Part shown: piece by piece, positions 44,007-55,774 of the stretch
How the letters are laid out: every line of letters starts with the position of its first letter
Position numbering within the stretch: position 1 is the stretch's first letter
Assembly: GCA_029964075.1 (NCBI GenBank)
Contig: CM057150.1
Span: 6,354,900 to 6,418,899, forward strand
Source of the DNA: Patiria pectinifera
Lineage: Eukaryota; Echinodermata; Asteroidea; Valvatida; Asterinidae
Length of the DNA stretch: 64,000 nt
Direction of reading: 5' to 3'
Position numbers and translations under genes: made by a program
The notes under the pieces: model-generated
Databases searched by the model: none
What the model was told of the DNA's origin: nothing
Seen by the model: the letters and a program-made list of their open reading frames with translations, nothing else

Positions 44007-44500
44007 TTATTAAGGCCGTGTTTGGTCCTGTCGTAGACCGGGGTTTGAAGAAGCTGCGACCGGCGATGATGCTGATGATCACATTGTGCTCTTCGTCTCT
44101 ACTGATCAATCCGTGGGTGAACTCCTACTGGCTCATGATGATGGATGCATTTGTCTATTTTGGCGGGTGTGGAGTACTCGTCGCACTGAACGATCTGTAC
44201 ACCAGGCAGCTGCTTGGTACTGATCTATTGGCGTGTGCATTCGCTTGGATGGAGCTGGTGACCGCCATGTTGAGCTTCAGTCTTGGATTCTTCCCGGTAA
44301 ACACGTATCACCATGAAAAGCTTGTGTTTAAAGGCTGGTTTATCATGATCAGTACAAAAGCAAACACGAACGCGAATTTGTAATATTACGGCAAGTATTA
44401 GTGCGAATTCGCAAAACTTGAACACATTTCAACTCCGGCGAATTTTGCTGCGAACGTTTCGTGACGTTATATTATTCGCTTCGCACTCGCATGGCATGAA
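44007..44500 (+). pseudogene. duplicated fragment of transporter exon 3 and following intron
   Basis: 44007-44297 encodes IKAVFGPVVDRG through FSLGFFP, the counterpart of the last ~95 residues of exon 3, with about 10 substitutions and no stop. The donor site is kept (gtaaacac) and the next 200 bases match the start of intron 3, including its MITE-like piece. Nothing upstream of 44007 resembles the earlier part of the exon, and no last exon was found before the gap at 46501. It is either a dead fragment or the visible part of a second gene. Confidence 0.75.
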
Positions 44501-44529
44501 CGATTGAAGCATGGAGCAGCCTTTCTTAG

Positions 44530-46500
44530 ACGAGATCGATATTGGGATAGTATTTACTCTCCATTAAGGTCTTAAATTTGTCCTTTTTTTCACCTGAATC
44601 ATGCCACATGTTTCACATTGAAGTCGGTAGTATAAACGAATCTGGGCACGTGATCGCTGTACATTCACAAGGCCCCCTTCAATGGAGAAACCATTGTGCA
44701 CGCTATTGTACAGAGCAACTGGCCCCTGGTAGATTATCTATTTGAAAGGGACCTTCGTAATAGAATTGATAGCGTACCAGGAATGGTCTAGTAAAACCAA
44801 CAAGCGGGCAACCTCGTCGCCACGATGTCGAGCAGTACGCTCCGATCCCATTGCCTGCGCTCTCACCCTGAAGCTGGATCATTTTGCATGTTCAAAAATC
44901 TTGTGTACATGCCGATTAGGTACGGAATAGTCTTTTTATTTATTTATTTATTTACTTCTGATCTTTTACATAGCATTTAAGCACATTGTCTAACCGCGGT
45001 CTTGGACAGCTGCAGCCAGATGCTTTATAAATAGGCCATCATAGGCCACTTCCTTCACAAGATTCTGTGAAGTTCATCAGAGTATCCCAGCGTCCTGTTT
45101 GCAGGGTGGGGGGTACGAGCGAAGGATGGTTGTTCTAAGAATCTTTATGTTAAAAAATAACATAGAGGGCGCCCTTTTAATTTAGGACGTGTTAATGCCA
45201 TGTTTGTGTTCGTCTCCCCCAATAAATATTATCATAATTTGTATGACTATAGCAAAATGCTTCGGCATTCAAGTTATATTCATTTCTCATTGCACTTCCG
45301 GTAAGACAGGAAGTACAGGTCAAGCAGCCTTATGTCCCGGCATCAATAGTATCTACCACGCCACAAAAAGGATCACGGTAACTCCATTCAGTGAAAAAGT
45401 TAAAGTTCAATGTAATTTTGTTCATGTTATTACCTTAAATTGCTTGAAATTCGCTTGCTTGATTACGTCACAAAAATGACATAAAAATGTAACACCTTCG
45501 GACAAGGGTTCCGGTTCATACCACATTTCATCCTCATCCCTTGTCCTGGGTCGAAGAACTTTGTATTTTTTTTGGTGAGGAATATGTCTGTATTTGGATT
45601 CACCTAGTTTTGACCTTTCGGTACCTCCAAAAGGAAAGGTCAAGCGATTTTACTTTCTGAAATCTGCTCACAAATTTTCATCTTCAAATGTATTTTTCAT
45701 CAAACATGATTTTAAGTTGTGTTCATAAGTTATCAATGAATGAAACTAGTTTATTAAAACTAACTCGCTTGTAATTTGATGCATCGGAGGTCATCATGAC
45801 GTCACCTCTGTATCGGTTCGATTTTCTGCTGTGAACAGTTTTGAACAAAAGTCGCCGTGGTTTTTTTTCCGGAAAAATAAAACAAAGATAGACAGAAACT
45901 CGAACGATTCCTAAACAGTGAACGGGTGGTGAACGATCAACCACAAATAATTTATACGGGGATAATTTTTTCACCGAATATGTGATCACCCGTTTTAAAC
46001 ATAGTGTTTAAAACCGGCCAAGCACACATTTATTCACGTAATAAAACACAACCACCAACGAAAGTAAGCACCTCGAAGTTAATGTAAATTAATCGTGCTC
46101 TGCTAAGACAATACATTTAATAAGCTTCTCCCTTCCTATAAATTGTTGTCTAAAGCTTAATATTCACTTAATACACTCTGCAATTTAATTGGTCCTGCAA
46201 CTTGACAGATGTCGGCTGCTATGTACATATAGCGTAGAGATCAGAACTAGCGCGAGAACCAGCTCCGGGTTGTCAAAAGCTCTAGTAGTTCAGCTATTCC
46301 AGGCCTGGGCTATATCGGATAAAGAGAGTTGAACTATGGTAAACGAAAATGCTCAAACTTGCCCTAGGGCAATTCACACTGAACCAGCGATATTTTCGAA
46401 TAGAAAAAAATACACACTTTATAAATAACTTCACCATGCATAATGTGCAATACATATTATGTCCACCTGTACATTGCAGCCAATTTTGTCAAGGAGTAAA
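44530..46500. other. no gene recognised
   Basis: 44990-45085 (aaccgcggtcttggacagct ... agattctgtgaagttcatca) is a direct relative of 22505-22640. tttatttatttatttac at 44935-44955 is a short microsatellite. No other structure with support is visible. Confidence 0.5.
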
Positions 46501-47000
46501 NNNNNNNNNNNNNNNNNNNNNNNNNNNNNNNNNNNNNNNNNNNNNNNNNNNNNNNNNNNNNNNNNNNNNNNNNNNNNNNNNNNNNNNNNNNNNNNNNNNN
46601 NNNNNNNNNNNNNNNNNNNNNNNNNNNNNNNNNNNNNNNNNNNNNNNNNNNNNNNNNNNNNNNNNNNNNNNNNNNNNNNNNNNNNNNNNNNNNNNNNNNN
46701 NNNNNNNNNNNNNNNNNNNNNNNNNNNNNNNNNNNNNNNNNNNNNNNNNNNNNNNNNNNNNNNNNNNNNNNNNNNNNNNNNNNNNNNNNNNNNNNNNNNN
46801 NNNNNNNNNNNNNNNNNNNNNNNNNNNNNNNNNNNNNNNNNNNNNNNNNNNNNNNNNNNNNNNNNNNNNNNNNNNNNNNNNNNNNNNNNNNNNNNNNNNN
46901 NNNNNNNNNNNNNNNNNNNNNNNNNNNNNNNNNNNNNNNNNNNNNNNNNNNNNNNNNNNNNNNNNNNNNNNNNNNNNNNNNNNNNNNNNNNNNNNNNNNN
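46501..47000. other. assembly gap
   Basis: Exactly 500 N. Reading frames that span it are meaningless. The sequence just after it belongs to a receptor 5' unit, so further receptor or transporter exons may be hidden. Confidence 0.99.
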
Positions 47001-47017
47001 GTATATTTTGTGTGGTA

Positions 47018-47203
47018 CAGTCGACTCTCATTATAAAGAGCACTTTTGTAAAGAGGTTCTGCTTATAAAGAGCAAATTCTGAGGTCCCAAATCTCAGGTT
47101 CTCTTTGTGTTTCTTTGTTTCGCTGTCCTTTTATAAAAACATTCCTGTTATAAAGAGGTAATTTGGCTAGTCCCATCGACCTTGTTATAACGAGAGTCGA
47201 CTG
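47018..47203. mobile_element. pogo/Tc1-like MITE, TA target
   Basis: Left end cagtcgactctcattataaa and right end ttataacgagagtcgactg are inverted repeats. TA duplicates at 47016-47017 and 47204-47205. The paralogous block at about 57240-57260 has the uninterrupted sequence tgtgtggtatattcattag, giving the empty site. Confidence 0.88.
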
Positions 47204-47205
47204 TA

Positions 47206-47590
47206 TATTCATTAGTTACACGCGTCACCGTACGGTACTTTTTAATATGATTCCTACACGGAGGCCACGGCCAAATGTTTTGGGTGCAAAGAATATGAAA
47301 TTGATCTGTTTTTACAAGTTATTAAATTGCATTTTGCTTTGTTGTTTGTCTGACGGATTTTCGTGACGATCGCAAATTCGGAATTTCAACCTGCTTATCC
47401 AACTGGTTAGTTGTAATACCTCGCGTTTTGCACAGACACAAACACATTATTGATGTTCGAAAACATAAACATGTTTACAGTGACGTTTCCTCGGAGGTTT
47501 TTATCGGGTATATAATTACTTTAAGTTCGTTTTCTGTCTGCTATCTTCCATTTTAGAGAGTGTAGTATCTGAAAGAAATGGCTATGTCAT
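47206..47590 (+). pseudogene. receptor 5' stub without body
   Basis: It matches the 5' unit of the 58-kb receptor step by step: gcgtcaccgtacggtacttt with the TATA-like core (about 47222), the 5' exon (47355-47405), the intron, the acceptor cttccattttag (47545-47556) and the leader with ATG at 47578. After atggct the match breaks within about 20 bases, and a foldback element begins near 47662. The exon acceptor has changed (tgacg for tgaag) and the donor reads gttagt in place of gtaagt, so the stub is decaying. Confidence 0.78.
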
Positions 47591-47661
47591 CCGAAACGGT
47601 TGTCCACTTTTGGCGCTCCATAATACCAGACGTAGGTCTACGCCCGTATTACACACGGGGC

Positions 47662-48335
47662 CGCCCGATAGTCCGAAAGTCCAATATCCGAAGGTTCTTT
47701 AGTCCGAAGGTTCGATAGTCCGAATGCACAACATTTCCATAAGAAGGGGTTCGTTGGTCCGAAAATGAAATAAGGTTCGTTAATCCGAACATTTTGATAC
47801 AATAGTCCGAAGGTTCATTTAGGTTTGGTAGTCCGAATTTAGAATAAGGTCAATCCGAAGGTTCAATAGCCCGAAACTGAAATAAGGTGAAATAGTCCGA
47901 AGGTTCATTATTCCGAACTAACAATAAGGTTCGATAGTCCGAAAAAGACTATAAGGTCCGATAGTCCGAATCTTCAATAAGGTCCGATAGTCGAATCGAC
48001 AATAAGGTCCGATAGTCCGAATCAACAATACGTTCCGATACTCTGAAGTGTCAGACTGACGAACCGTATTGTCCATTCGGACTATCGAACCCTACCGTAT
48101 ATTTGGAATATCAAACCTTATCATCTATTCGGACTATTGAACCTTATTGTCGATTCACACTATCGCATCCTATCGTCTATTCGGAGTATCGAACCTTCGG
48201 ATTAATTAACCTCATACTATTTTCGGACTAATGGGCCCTTTGGACTATCGAACCTTGGGACTAACGAACCTTCGGACTAATGGCCCTTCGGACTAAAGAA
48301 CCTTCGGACTATCGAACCTTTGGACTATCGGGCTG
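47662..48335. repeat. CCGAAGGTTC foldback element, copy D
   Basis: It begins cccgatagtccgaaagtcc and ends ggactatcgggctgtaacc, so both terminal repeats are visible here. The arms have the same unit theme as copies A-C but with more differences, which suggests an independent insertion. It lies just after the receptor stub. Confidence 0.85.
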
Positions 48336-48570
48336 TAACCATTACACACAGGCCACATGACATGAAATACATGTACACTGTGGCTATACGCCTATAAAGA
48401 GCGCGTTAATGGTGGAAGCGCACGCCATCAAAGTAAACATATCAAATTTTATAACACCTCACCCACAGATATACATTTTCCTCCAGTTTTGTATTGAAAT
48501 TGAAGTATATTTCAACTGTGTTCAGATTTAAATAATTTAAATATTATAACCAAGCAGAATATGTGGGTGA

Positions 48571-48762
48571 AGTGTTATAAAACAAACATTGAATGCTTTA
48601 TCTCGTGGTTAGGTAAAACTAGCTTCCCAAGTTCCTCGGTGATTCATGGACCATTCTATTTTCCTTCGGCTTCGCCTCGGGAAAATAGAATGTCCATGGA
48701 TCACCTCGAGGCTAGTTTTACTACACCACTCGAAGCATTCAATATTTGTATAACATTTGACG
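48571..48762. mobile_element. long hairpin element
   Basis: gtgttataaaacaaacattg ... cattctattttcc is complemented by ggaaaatagaatg ... caatatttgtataacat, about 85 bp per arm, closing on a cttcggcttcgcctcg apex. Near-palindromic structure without coding sequence fits a foldback MITE. Confidence 0.75.
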
Positions 48763-48764
48763 CG

Positions 48765-48860
48765 AATGCGAGATGCGAGATGCGAGAGGAGATGTGAGAT
48801 GCGAGATGCGAGATGCGAGAGGGGAGATGATGTCAGATGCCAGAGGAAAGATGTCAGATA
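48765..48860 (+). repeat. GATGCGA minisatellite
   Basis: gatgcgagatgcgagaggag variants repeat about eight times and fade into gatgtcaga. Confidence 0.85.
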
Positions 48861-50280
48861 TAGAACCCCATAACATACACTTTGCTATATTTCGATAAAT
48901 TCAGAATACGAGCAATCCTGTTGACATTTTAAATGTGCAATAAAATATAGACGTCCAGGGATAGGCCTATGCGACTATTTCTTTTGGGTGTACTGACACT
49001 ATAGTGGTGAATTGTTGAGCCTTGGCGGAGGTTTGCGCTCTCTGAGTGCTTTCTAGTTGCAGTTCGAATTGGGTTAACACAACGCACACTTAATGCCAGG
49101 CCTACAAAGGCAAAATGTATACTCAGCAACTATTTTGTAAAATATTTACAAAATACACACGAATTCAGTAAATAGGAAAAGACTGTTTAGCCAATTAAAT
49201 TCTCAGACAGCACATGCAACGCATGACAACCGCCAATAGCAAGTTTTCTATGATTGCCATAAAATGACCAGTATATGGTGACCACTGAATGACCTTTGAC
49301 CCAAACGTGCAAGCATCCCAAATTTAAGTCCCAACAGAATTGTAAATTACCACGTTCCTGTTCACATTTTTCTGAAAACGTCCACTGTTCCGACCACAAG
49401 TTACCTTTGAATGAAAGGTGGATTTGAAAAAGAGTGGCAGCGTCCCCCTTTTTTACGTACATTAGCAACGAAATAGAGATACGGGAATTGTGCAATATTT
49501 TATTTTTGTTCTCTCAAAAAGTCTAGGAACTACTGAGCTAAAAATGTGTTAGTTGTTATACGTTTCTCGAGTTTCATCTCAAAACATTACAAAAGCAATA
49601 CAAAAGCAATACAAAAGTTATTAACTTTAAATGGAACATCGACCGAAACAAATCGGCCAGATAGTTTAATGGTATTGAACTGTTACTTTACAATTTCGAA
49701 TTATTGGCTGGCAGACAATAATTCCATTCCCGCGGGATAGACTGGTTCCCGCGCCACAAGCAGTATCGATAATGTACAGAACGGGAGCCAGTCTGCTAGC
49801 GAAGTGGATCTGTTGTGCCGAAAACAAAAACTTTTTCAGAGGGTTGCAAACGTCCACAAAAAAAGAGGTTAAAACATACAAGTTGAAAATGTATTAAGAG
49901 AACAAAAAATACAACAAATTTGCGAAATGCAGCTTTAAGATTTTGAGCAATTTTTGTCTCTCTTCAAACGAACTGGGTGTTCAAAAAGCATAAGATTGTA
50001 GGTCTAATTTTCATATGGTGTGCCTGTATTCTCCTGCGGCTCAACTCCCATCTTATTCGGTGCTCCTGGGTGAAAATATTCAACATCATTTGTTCCAAAT
50101 TATCCCTTCTGATGACAAGTACGTGACAATATGTTTCTTGTTAAGGTTTTGCTGCGTGTACAGATAGGTCTGACTACGAAGAATTAGTAGGCCTGTAGTT
50201 TTCCCTATGGACTCTGTTTATAAGCCAACTCAAACTGCGAGAATGCAATGCGGTTGCTTTTCCACTTTTGCTTTTATACA
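48861..50280. other. no gene recognised
   Basis: Short frames lack family motifs. acagcacatgcaacgcatga ccgccaatagc near 49207 faintly resembles the duplicated block near 3815 and 16918. Otherwise nothing is visible. Confidence 0.5.
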
Positions 50281-50289
50281 ATAATGTGC

Positions 50290-50770
50290 ACATGTTCCCG
50301 GCCTTGACGGAGCAACTTAGATCTGGGGCCCATTCTGTTGTTTATTCGTGCCATGTTTAGCAAGTAAATTCATTTGGCCTGTATGCAATTTTGGCATCAT
50401 GAATGTATCATTGTCAATTATTCATGAGCAGCGGAAGGAAGAACCATTTTCACACGGGGTAGGGTCGTAATAAAGTTAACATAATTGATTTAGAGGTTCA
50501 CCCTCACACCACGTCTGGGTCTCACCGGTTTTGCCAATTCTGTCGTCTTGCATCGAAATCACTAATTAATTAGTGTACGAGTCACCATACGGCTACGGTT
50601 TATACGATTCCCACACGGAAGACCAAATCTCGGATTAAACCTTCTAGCGCTTGATGCAAGAAAGCCGCTGGAGTCTTTTCAGAAGTTAATTAAAACAAAC
50701 TGCAAGTGACAGTCACGAGAAAAAAATACCCGTGTGTTGTTCTTTTTTAATCTTAAAACAAATTGGCAAT
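50290..50770 (+). promoter_or_regulatory. putative promoter block of the 52-kb receptor pseudogene
   Basis: Ordered blocks: ggccttgacggagcaactta (50300), tctcaccggttttgccaatt (50520), tacgagtcaccatacggcta (50576) with the TATA-like ggtttatacgatt, and aagaaagccgctgga (about 50661). The 5' exon follows at 51021. Confidence 0.55.
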
Positions 50771-51020
50771 AAATGTAGTAATCGAGTGTATACGATTTGC
50801 ATTCTCTTTTGTACTGGTACAGTGTGATCCAATGCGACTGAGAGTTATTTCATAAAACGATATGCTTTACAGCTAATGGAATTTTGCCAGACAAACTTAA
50901 ACCCCCGATGAACCAATAATCTCGAGCATGCCTAATAATCTGTCGGTTACAACGAATATGAAGCGGATGTGTTTGCACAACATTAATTGGTAACTTTGTT
51001 CAATATGTTGTTTCGTGTAG

Positions 51021-51068
51021 GATTACCATAAAGATCGCAAGGAATTCCAACTTCCATATATCCAACTG
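51021..51068 (+). other. non-coding 5' exon of the 52-kb receptor pseudogene
   Basis: The acceptor tttcgtgtag precedes it and the donor gtaagttg follows. The core ataaagatcgcaaggaattc matches the other units. Confidence 0.65.
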
Positions 51069-51871
51069 GTAAGTTGTGATACCTAACTCTTGCACAGACA
51101 GATACACAACATCGTTGTGTTACTTCTTAAATCTTAAACAAACAGAAACCAAACTGGCAATTGCACTGTTTGTTTATGTAATGGCAGGATAGGATTTAAA
51201 CTCAGCATTCCATAAAGATATGAAGAGTGCATTTGCAAAAACAGTTATCTCCATTTTTTACCTTTTTAGAAAATCTGCTTTAAAACAGCGCAGAGCCCAT
51301 TACGTGTATATTATATCTTGAGAATTCTTGACAATTTTTATTTGCAAAAGAATTTAAATTGTTCAGGCAAAAAATACTGTGGATGGTTTTTCCCCATTTT
51401 TGTAAAATTTGCTTTTAGCTGCTTTTGCAAATGAACTCTTCATTTGTTGATCATGATTTAAACTAAATGGAATCTATGACTATGCAAACTTTATACATCT
51501 CTTTACATGTTTGTTACGAAAAATATGAAGTAGACTTTTCTGCACATCTTAAGTTGGCATTCTTTTTTTTCTTTTTTGTACTGGCGCAATAACATCCATT
51601 TTCAAGTGAGCGCTATTCCATATCGAAGAGTATATTTGAAACGTAATAGATTGCCTTCAATACCCAACTTTTGTACAGGCAGATAGATACACAACCATGC
51701 ATGTAGGCAACCATTCAAGCAATTTAATATTACGATGTGGCATTTCACTCGTGAGGCTCTTATAGTCCTATTTGTAAGACAAAAATAAGTAATCTAAGTG
51801 ACAACATTTCTTAGTTCGTATTCTTTTATCTTCCATTTTACTTTTTTTCTAGAGTGTATAGTATCACATAA

Positions 51872-52784
51872 ATGGCTGTCAATGTCGTCACTGCGCTGCA
51901 GTATTCTATGACTGGTGTCTCTGCGATGGCTGCGATCGAAAATCTCCTTGCGATTGCAGTGTTTGCTGGGACTAAAAAGCTCTGCATCAAGTACTACACT
52001 TTTGTGGTCAACCTGGCGCTGGCTGACTTGAACTACGCCCTCTTCACAATGGCACTTCACTGGAGCCCGGGCCCGTCAGGCGTTCTCGAAGGTTTTATCG
52101 TCGGAGCTTACACGGTCTCCATTTTGACTATTCTGGCCGTTGCTATCAATCGTTATCTGGCCCTGTCCCTTATGCCACCGGCTCGCTACGATTCACTGAT
52201 CACCGGGTATCGTCTGATTGGTGTTTGTATCATTTTTTGGTGTTTGGGTCCTATGTATGGCTTAGTGATTTATAATGCTGTCCCAGGAGAGGTTTTTTTC
52301 GTGGTACATTTCCTTGGATACCCACTGGCAGGGTGCATCGTGTGGGCTATCACCGCTCTTGTTTATTTCCTGGTTTCCGTAAGATCAAACAGTATACTCC
52401 ACCTCTTGCATCCGCGGCAGGCATCAGTGCCAACGAGGAGCGAGATCAAACCCGAGTCCAGCAGACTCGTCGTTTATTGGTCACGTTGTTCTCATCCTTG
52501 TGGTGTCATTCACAACTTGGGTTCCTGCTTTCGTGCTAAATATGTGCTTATTCTTCATCACATATCTTTGGGGCGATGAAATCTTCCTTGGATTGCTTTG
52601 GGGGAGTTACTTGCTGTACACTCTCTCTACCGCGATCAATCCGTTGATATACTGGTGGCGATTGGGTGGTTTCAGAGAGGGGTTTTATGCCATGTTCTGT
52701 CGTTGTGTCATTAAGGCAGAACCTAGCCAAATTGAAGCTGATCTGACTACTGATGCAAATACCCTTGCTGAGACTGGTTTGTAA
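51872..52784 (+). pseudogene. class A 7TM receptor, frameshifted copy
   Basis: The acceptor ctttttttctag ends at 51852, 19 bases before the ATG. The first frame covers TM1 to TM5 (ENLLAIAVF, LALADL, INRY, W in TM4). One base is missing near 52372, in the ggtttccg that is ggctttccg in paralogues. A second base is missing near 52486 (cacgttgtt for cacgtttgtt). The last frame gives TM6 (TTWVPAF) and TM7 (NPLIYWW) and ends AETGL. Undoing both would give about 304 residues, in line with the family. Both lesions are single-base, so assembly error is possible. Confidence 0.8.
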
Positions 52785-53650
52785 AAGAAGAGGTTCACTA
52801 TCACGGGAAGAATTTCAAGTCGAAATTTGAGACATCTTTTGAGACAGCACAACAAAGCAATCTCTTGTCTGTTCTTTCTATTCTTAGTTTTTCGTCCGTT
52901 TACCTTTAATTTGGTGTGCTTGTCTCTCACTAAATTTCAGAGAGGTCTAAACTATGTTGCTTCACACAAGATTAAAGTTTTTATTAATTAACGGGATTTT
53001 TCCCTCAAAGTCCTACACTGAAACCAGCGATAACACTTTGTATATAGCTTTGTATCAAGTATGATATACAAAGTTTTTGATGATTGACGTCTTTTAAAAC
53101 ACAACCATGTAAATATCATATTGATACAGACTCTTAAAGTTCCGCGATAGATTCCGGGTCGAAGTGGGTCGGAAAGGTGACCCGGGGAAGTGTCATTTTG
53201 AACCAAAAAAAGGTTTCAGATCAAATCTTACCTGCATGGCTTTAGATCGCTGCTGTACACTTTTCAGAATTGTTAGTGAAGTATGTTAATTATCGAGTCG
53301 GTATATAGGCTATATATTATTTATTGTGTATTGTTGGTTAATGTTAAGCAATATTTATTGGTTGAATATCTTTACAGGATCGGGTTATTTTGTCTTCTTG
53401 GTACAAGGGGACACATTGTACTTTCCCCATGTCCTGATAGGGTCTAAGGGAAAGTTTCTTCCGACCTGCGTTCCTTTTCTCACGAAACGATAATGCGTGT
53501 ATCAATTGTTTCTCCAGCCCCACCCCTGCTGACCCACCCAAGACGTGGGGATTGTCAATTTGGAAGTTGACATAAACCCCAACTCTTGGAAAAAAATGTA
53601 AGTGACAATCTCCGACATACATACCCAGGACGCACTAGTGATTGCCTTTC
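52785..53650. other. receptor 3' flank, no gene
   Basis: The first 70 bases resemble the 3' flanks of the other receptors (caagtcgaaatttgagacat). Blocks with gattccgggtcgaa near 53150 correspond to the gaccc-rich blocks downstream of the 9.5-kb copy. No coding region was recognised. Confidence 0.5.
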
Positions 53651-53656
53651 CATGTA

Positions 53657-53786
53657 CACTGCAAAAACTGCAGTGTTAAATTTACACTGTTGGTATCTAT
53701 ATAGGACCATCTGGTGTTAGATTTTACTGGTATTGTCCTATGTAGATACCGAATGGTGTTAAATTAACACTACAGTTTTTGCAGTG
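53657..53786. mobile_element. 130-bp MITE with CACTGCAAAAACTG ends
   Basis: Left end cactgcaaaaactgcagtgt is complemented by acactacagtttttgcagtg at the right. TA on both sides (53655-53656, 53787-53788). An inner palindrome pairs tggtatctatataggac with gtcctatgtagatacc. Confidence 0.85.
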
Positions 53787-54261
53787 TAGTGTGCCAATGG
53801 TAACCGTGTGTTTGAGTGGCCAAATCGCCACACTGGGATATGAGAAACGTGATCAAACCCCGGCATCGGACCTGGTGCAGCCCGGAGAGGCGGTGGGGAA
53901 ACAATTGATAGGCGCATAGTAATTCGAATTATATTTATCATTAAGCTTTGATTTTCATTCTAAAAGGTAAAATTATAATACTAATAATAGTAGTTATTAA
54001 TATACATAAAGAGAATATTGTAGAGTGTTTTGATGATCAGTTTTGAATTATCAATTCATCTTAATATTTAGTTAATTGGCACGATTGAATTACCAACGTT
54101 ACTTTTGAACTTTAAAAACAAATGTCGTTGCAGTATGATTGTTATTCCTCTTGACGGTTTAATGTGTGCTCTACACTAATTTTACAGCCTTTCCTTTTAC
54201 ATGTTCCCACACGGGTGCCTGACAGTGGCGAATCCGGGAGGGGGGCAACTTGTTTAATTCA

Positions 54262-54312
54262 ACACCAATCTCCTCACGAGATTAGTCTCGTGAAGAGATT
54301 GGTGTTGATTGG
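54262..54312. repeat. hairpin next to a TIR element
   Basis: caacaccaatctcctcacga and tcgtgaagagattggtgttg are complements with one mismatch around a short loop. A further ttggtgttga follows. Confidence 0.75.
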
Positions 54313-54329
54313 TGTTGAATATATTAAGT

Positions 54330-54764
54330 CGTCACCGATACCACGAAGTGACCCCCAAGTCCACTTCAGTGTTACTTCGTGAAAACCGCTTAATGACAAA
54401 TGTTGGTTTCACGATTTAACACTCAAGTGTGCGCGCGCACGTCGGATACAAGCGCGAACGATCTACGTTTTCACAAAGTTACAACACTATTACGGAAATA
54501 CTATTTGAATAAAAACGTTTTAAAACCTTTGACAGGAATGTAATTAGAATGTTTTTCTGTAGGATTACAGAACATTTTAATAAAAAGCCTTCAAACTGGT
54601 GAAAAAAAGATGAGTGTTAATTCGTGAAAACGAAAATGGCCGATTCAGCGCACAGTGTGCATGACTGTTACTTCGTGAAAACGAAAATCGTTCGGTTCTG
54701 TAAAATACGCGCGCGTAGCGCGAACTCAAGTCCACTTGGGTGTTACTTCGTTGTGTCGCTGACA
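54330..54764. mobile_element. TIR element with CGTCACCGA ends, copy 2
   Basis: It starts cgtcaccgataccacgaagt and ends ttacttcgttgtgtcgctgaca. AAGT duplicates at 54326-54329 and 54765-54768 confirm the 4-bp target seen for 23991-25019. The interior repeats gtgttacttcgtgaaaacga. Confidence 0.82.
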
Positions 54765-54769
54765 AAGTG

Positions 54770-55770
54770 CTTAAGTAATTGGGCAAACAAATATCTAATT
54801 TAATGCAGACGTTTCCTCGTTGATTTTCATTGTGCAAGATTGTAGAGAAGAACCTCTTTACTCCAAACTAGCTCTGCCCACTGGTGTCATTTTGTTAGAT
54901 TAAGAACATATGTCACAACTGTCCCCCACCCTCCAATAAAAAAAGTGCTAGTGAGGTCAAGACAATTTCTAAAAGCGAAAAGAGGCAGCGAAACTTGGAT
55001 TGTAAATTGTATTACCGATCAGTAAGATTCAAATTCCCAGATTTTGTCACCCCAGGGAGTAGGTTTTTAAAACACAGCTTCCTTCTTAAACATGTAAGTT
55101 TCCTATGTAAGTGTATACCTATTTATATCACAATCACTTGACACTGGTAATTCTCTGGATATAGGACTTTAGAAAGAAATCTATATGGGACATTTGTTGT
55201 ATATGAATCCTGTTGATACAGTGTATTTCTGGATGTTGTGCGCCCCCTTTCAAAAACAGCTCTGCCCCCACAGTGGGCAAATTTCAAAGTAGATCCTACT
55301 TGAAAAAATATGTTCAGCCCATTTTAAGTTCAAACAGACCTGCCAATTTCCATGGGTTTGCCACGAAAATGCACGATATTTGTCACAATTGGATCAAACC
55401 ACTTGTGTACGCCACCCCTTTACACATTTAGGCCACGCCCACAAATTGGGCGGAAAATACGACGTTTTGAAATGCTAGAATGTTTTATGTCATGTCCAAG
55501 TTGATTTAAAGGCATGGAAAAAGAACGAAAATGAATGTTCAATACTTAACAGTTCTTCTGAGTTTTTATTTCATTCACCCCCTCTTTCAAAAAATCAAGC
55601 TTCGCCCCCAAATCTGCAAGATTAAAGGTGTGTCTACCCCTTAAAATGATTCTCAGACCATTTTGGCTCTGCACGCCGAATTTCATGCTCTTATCACAAA
55701 TTTGGGCTCGGTTTGGGCAAACCTAACGGCCCCAAGCAGCTCCACTATTGACCAGGATTTACAGTACAGA
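54770..55770. other. no gene recognised
   Basis: The sequence carries short phrases such as ctctgccccca and gccacgaaaatgcacga and no repeat with clear ends. No coding signal is visible. Confidence 0.5.
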
Positions 55771-55774
55771 CGCC

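Noticed and set aside
46349..47068. Long reading frames across 46.35-47.08 kb on both strands
   Set aside because: They consist mainly of the 500-N gap and have no readable content.
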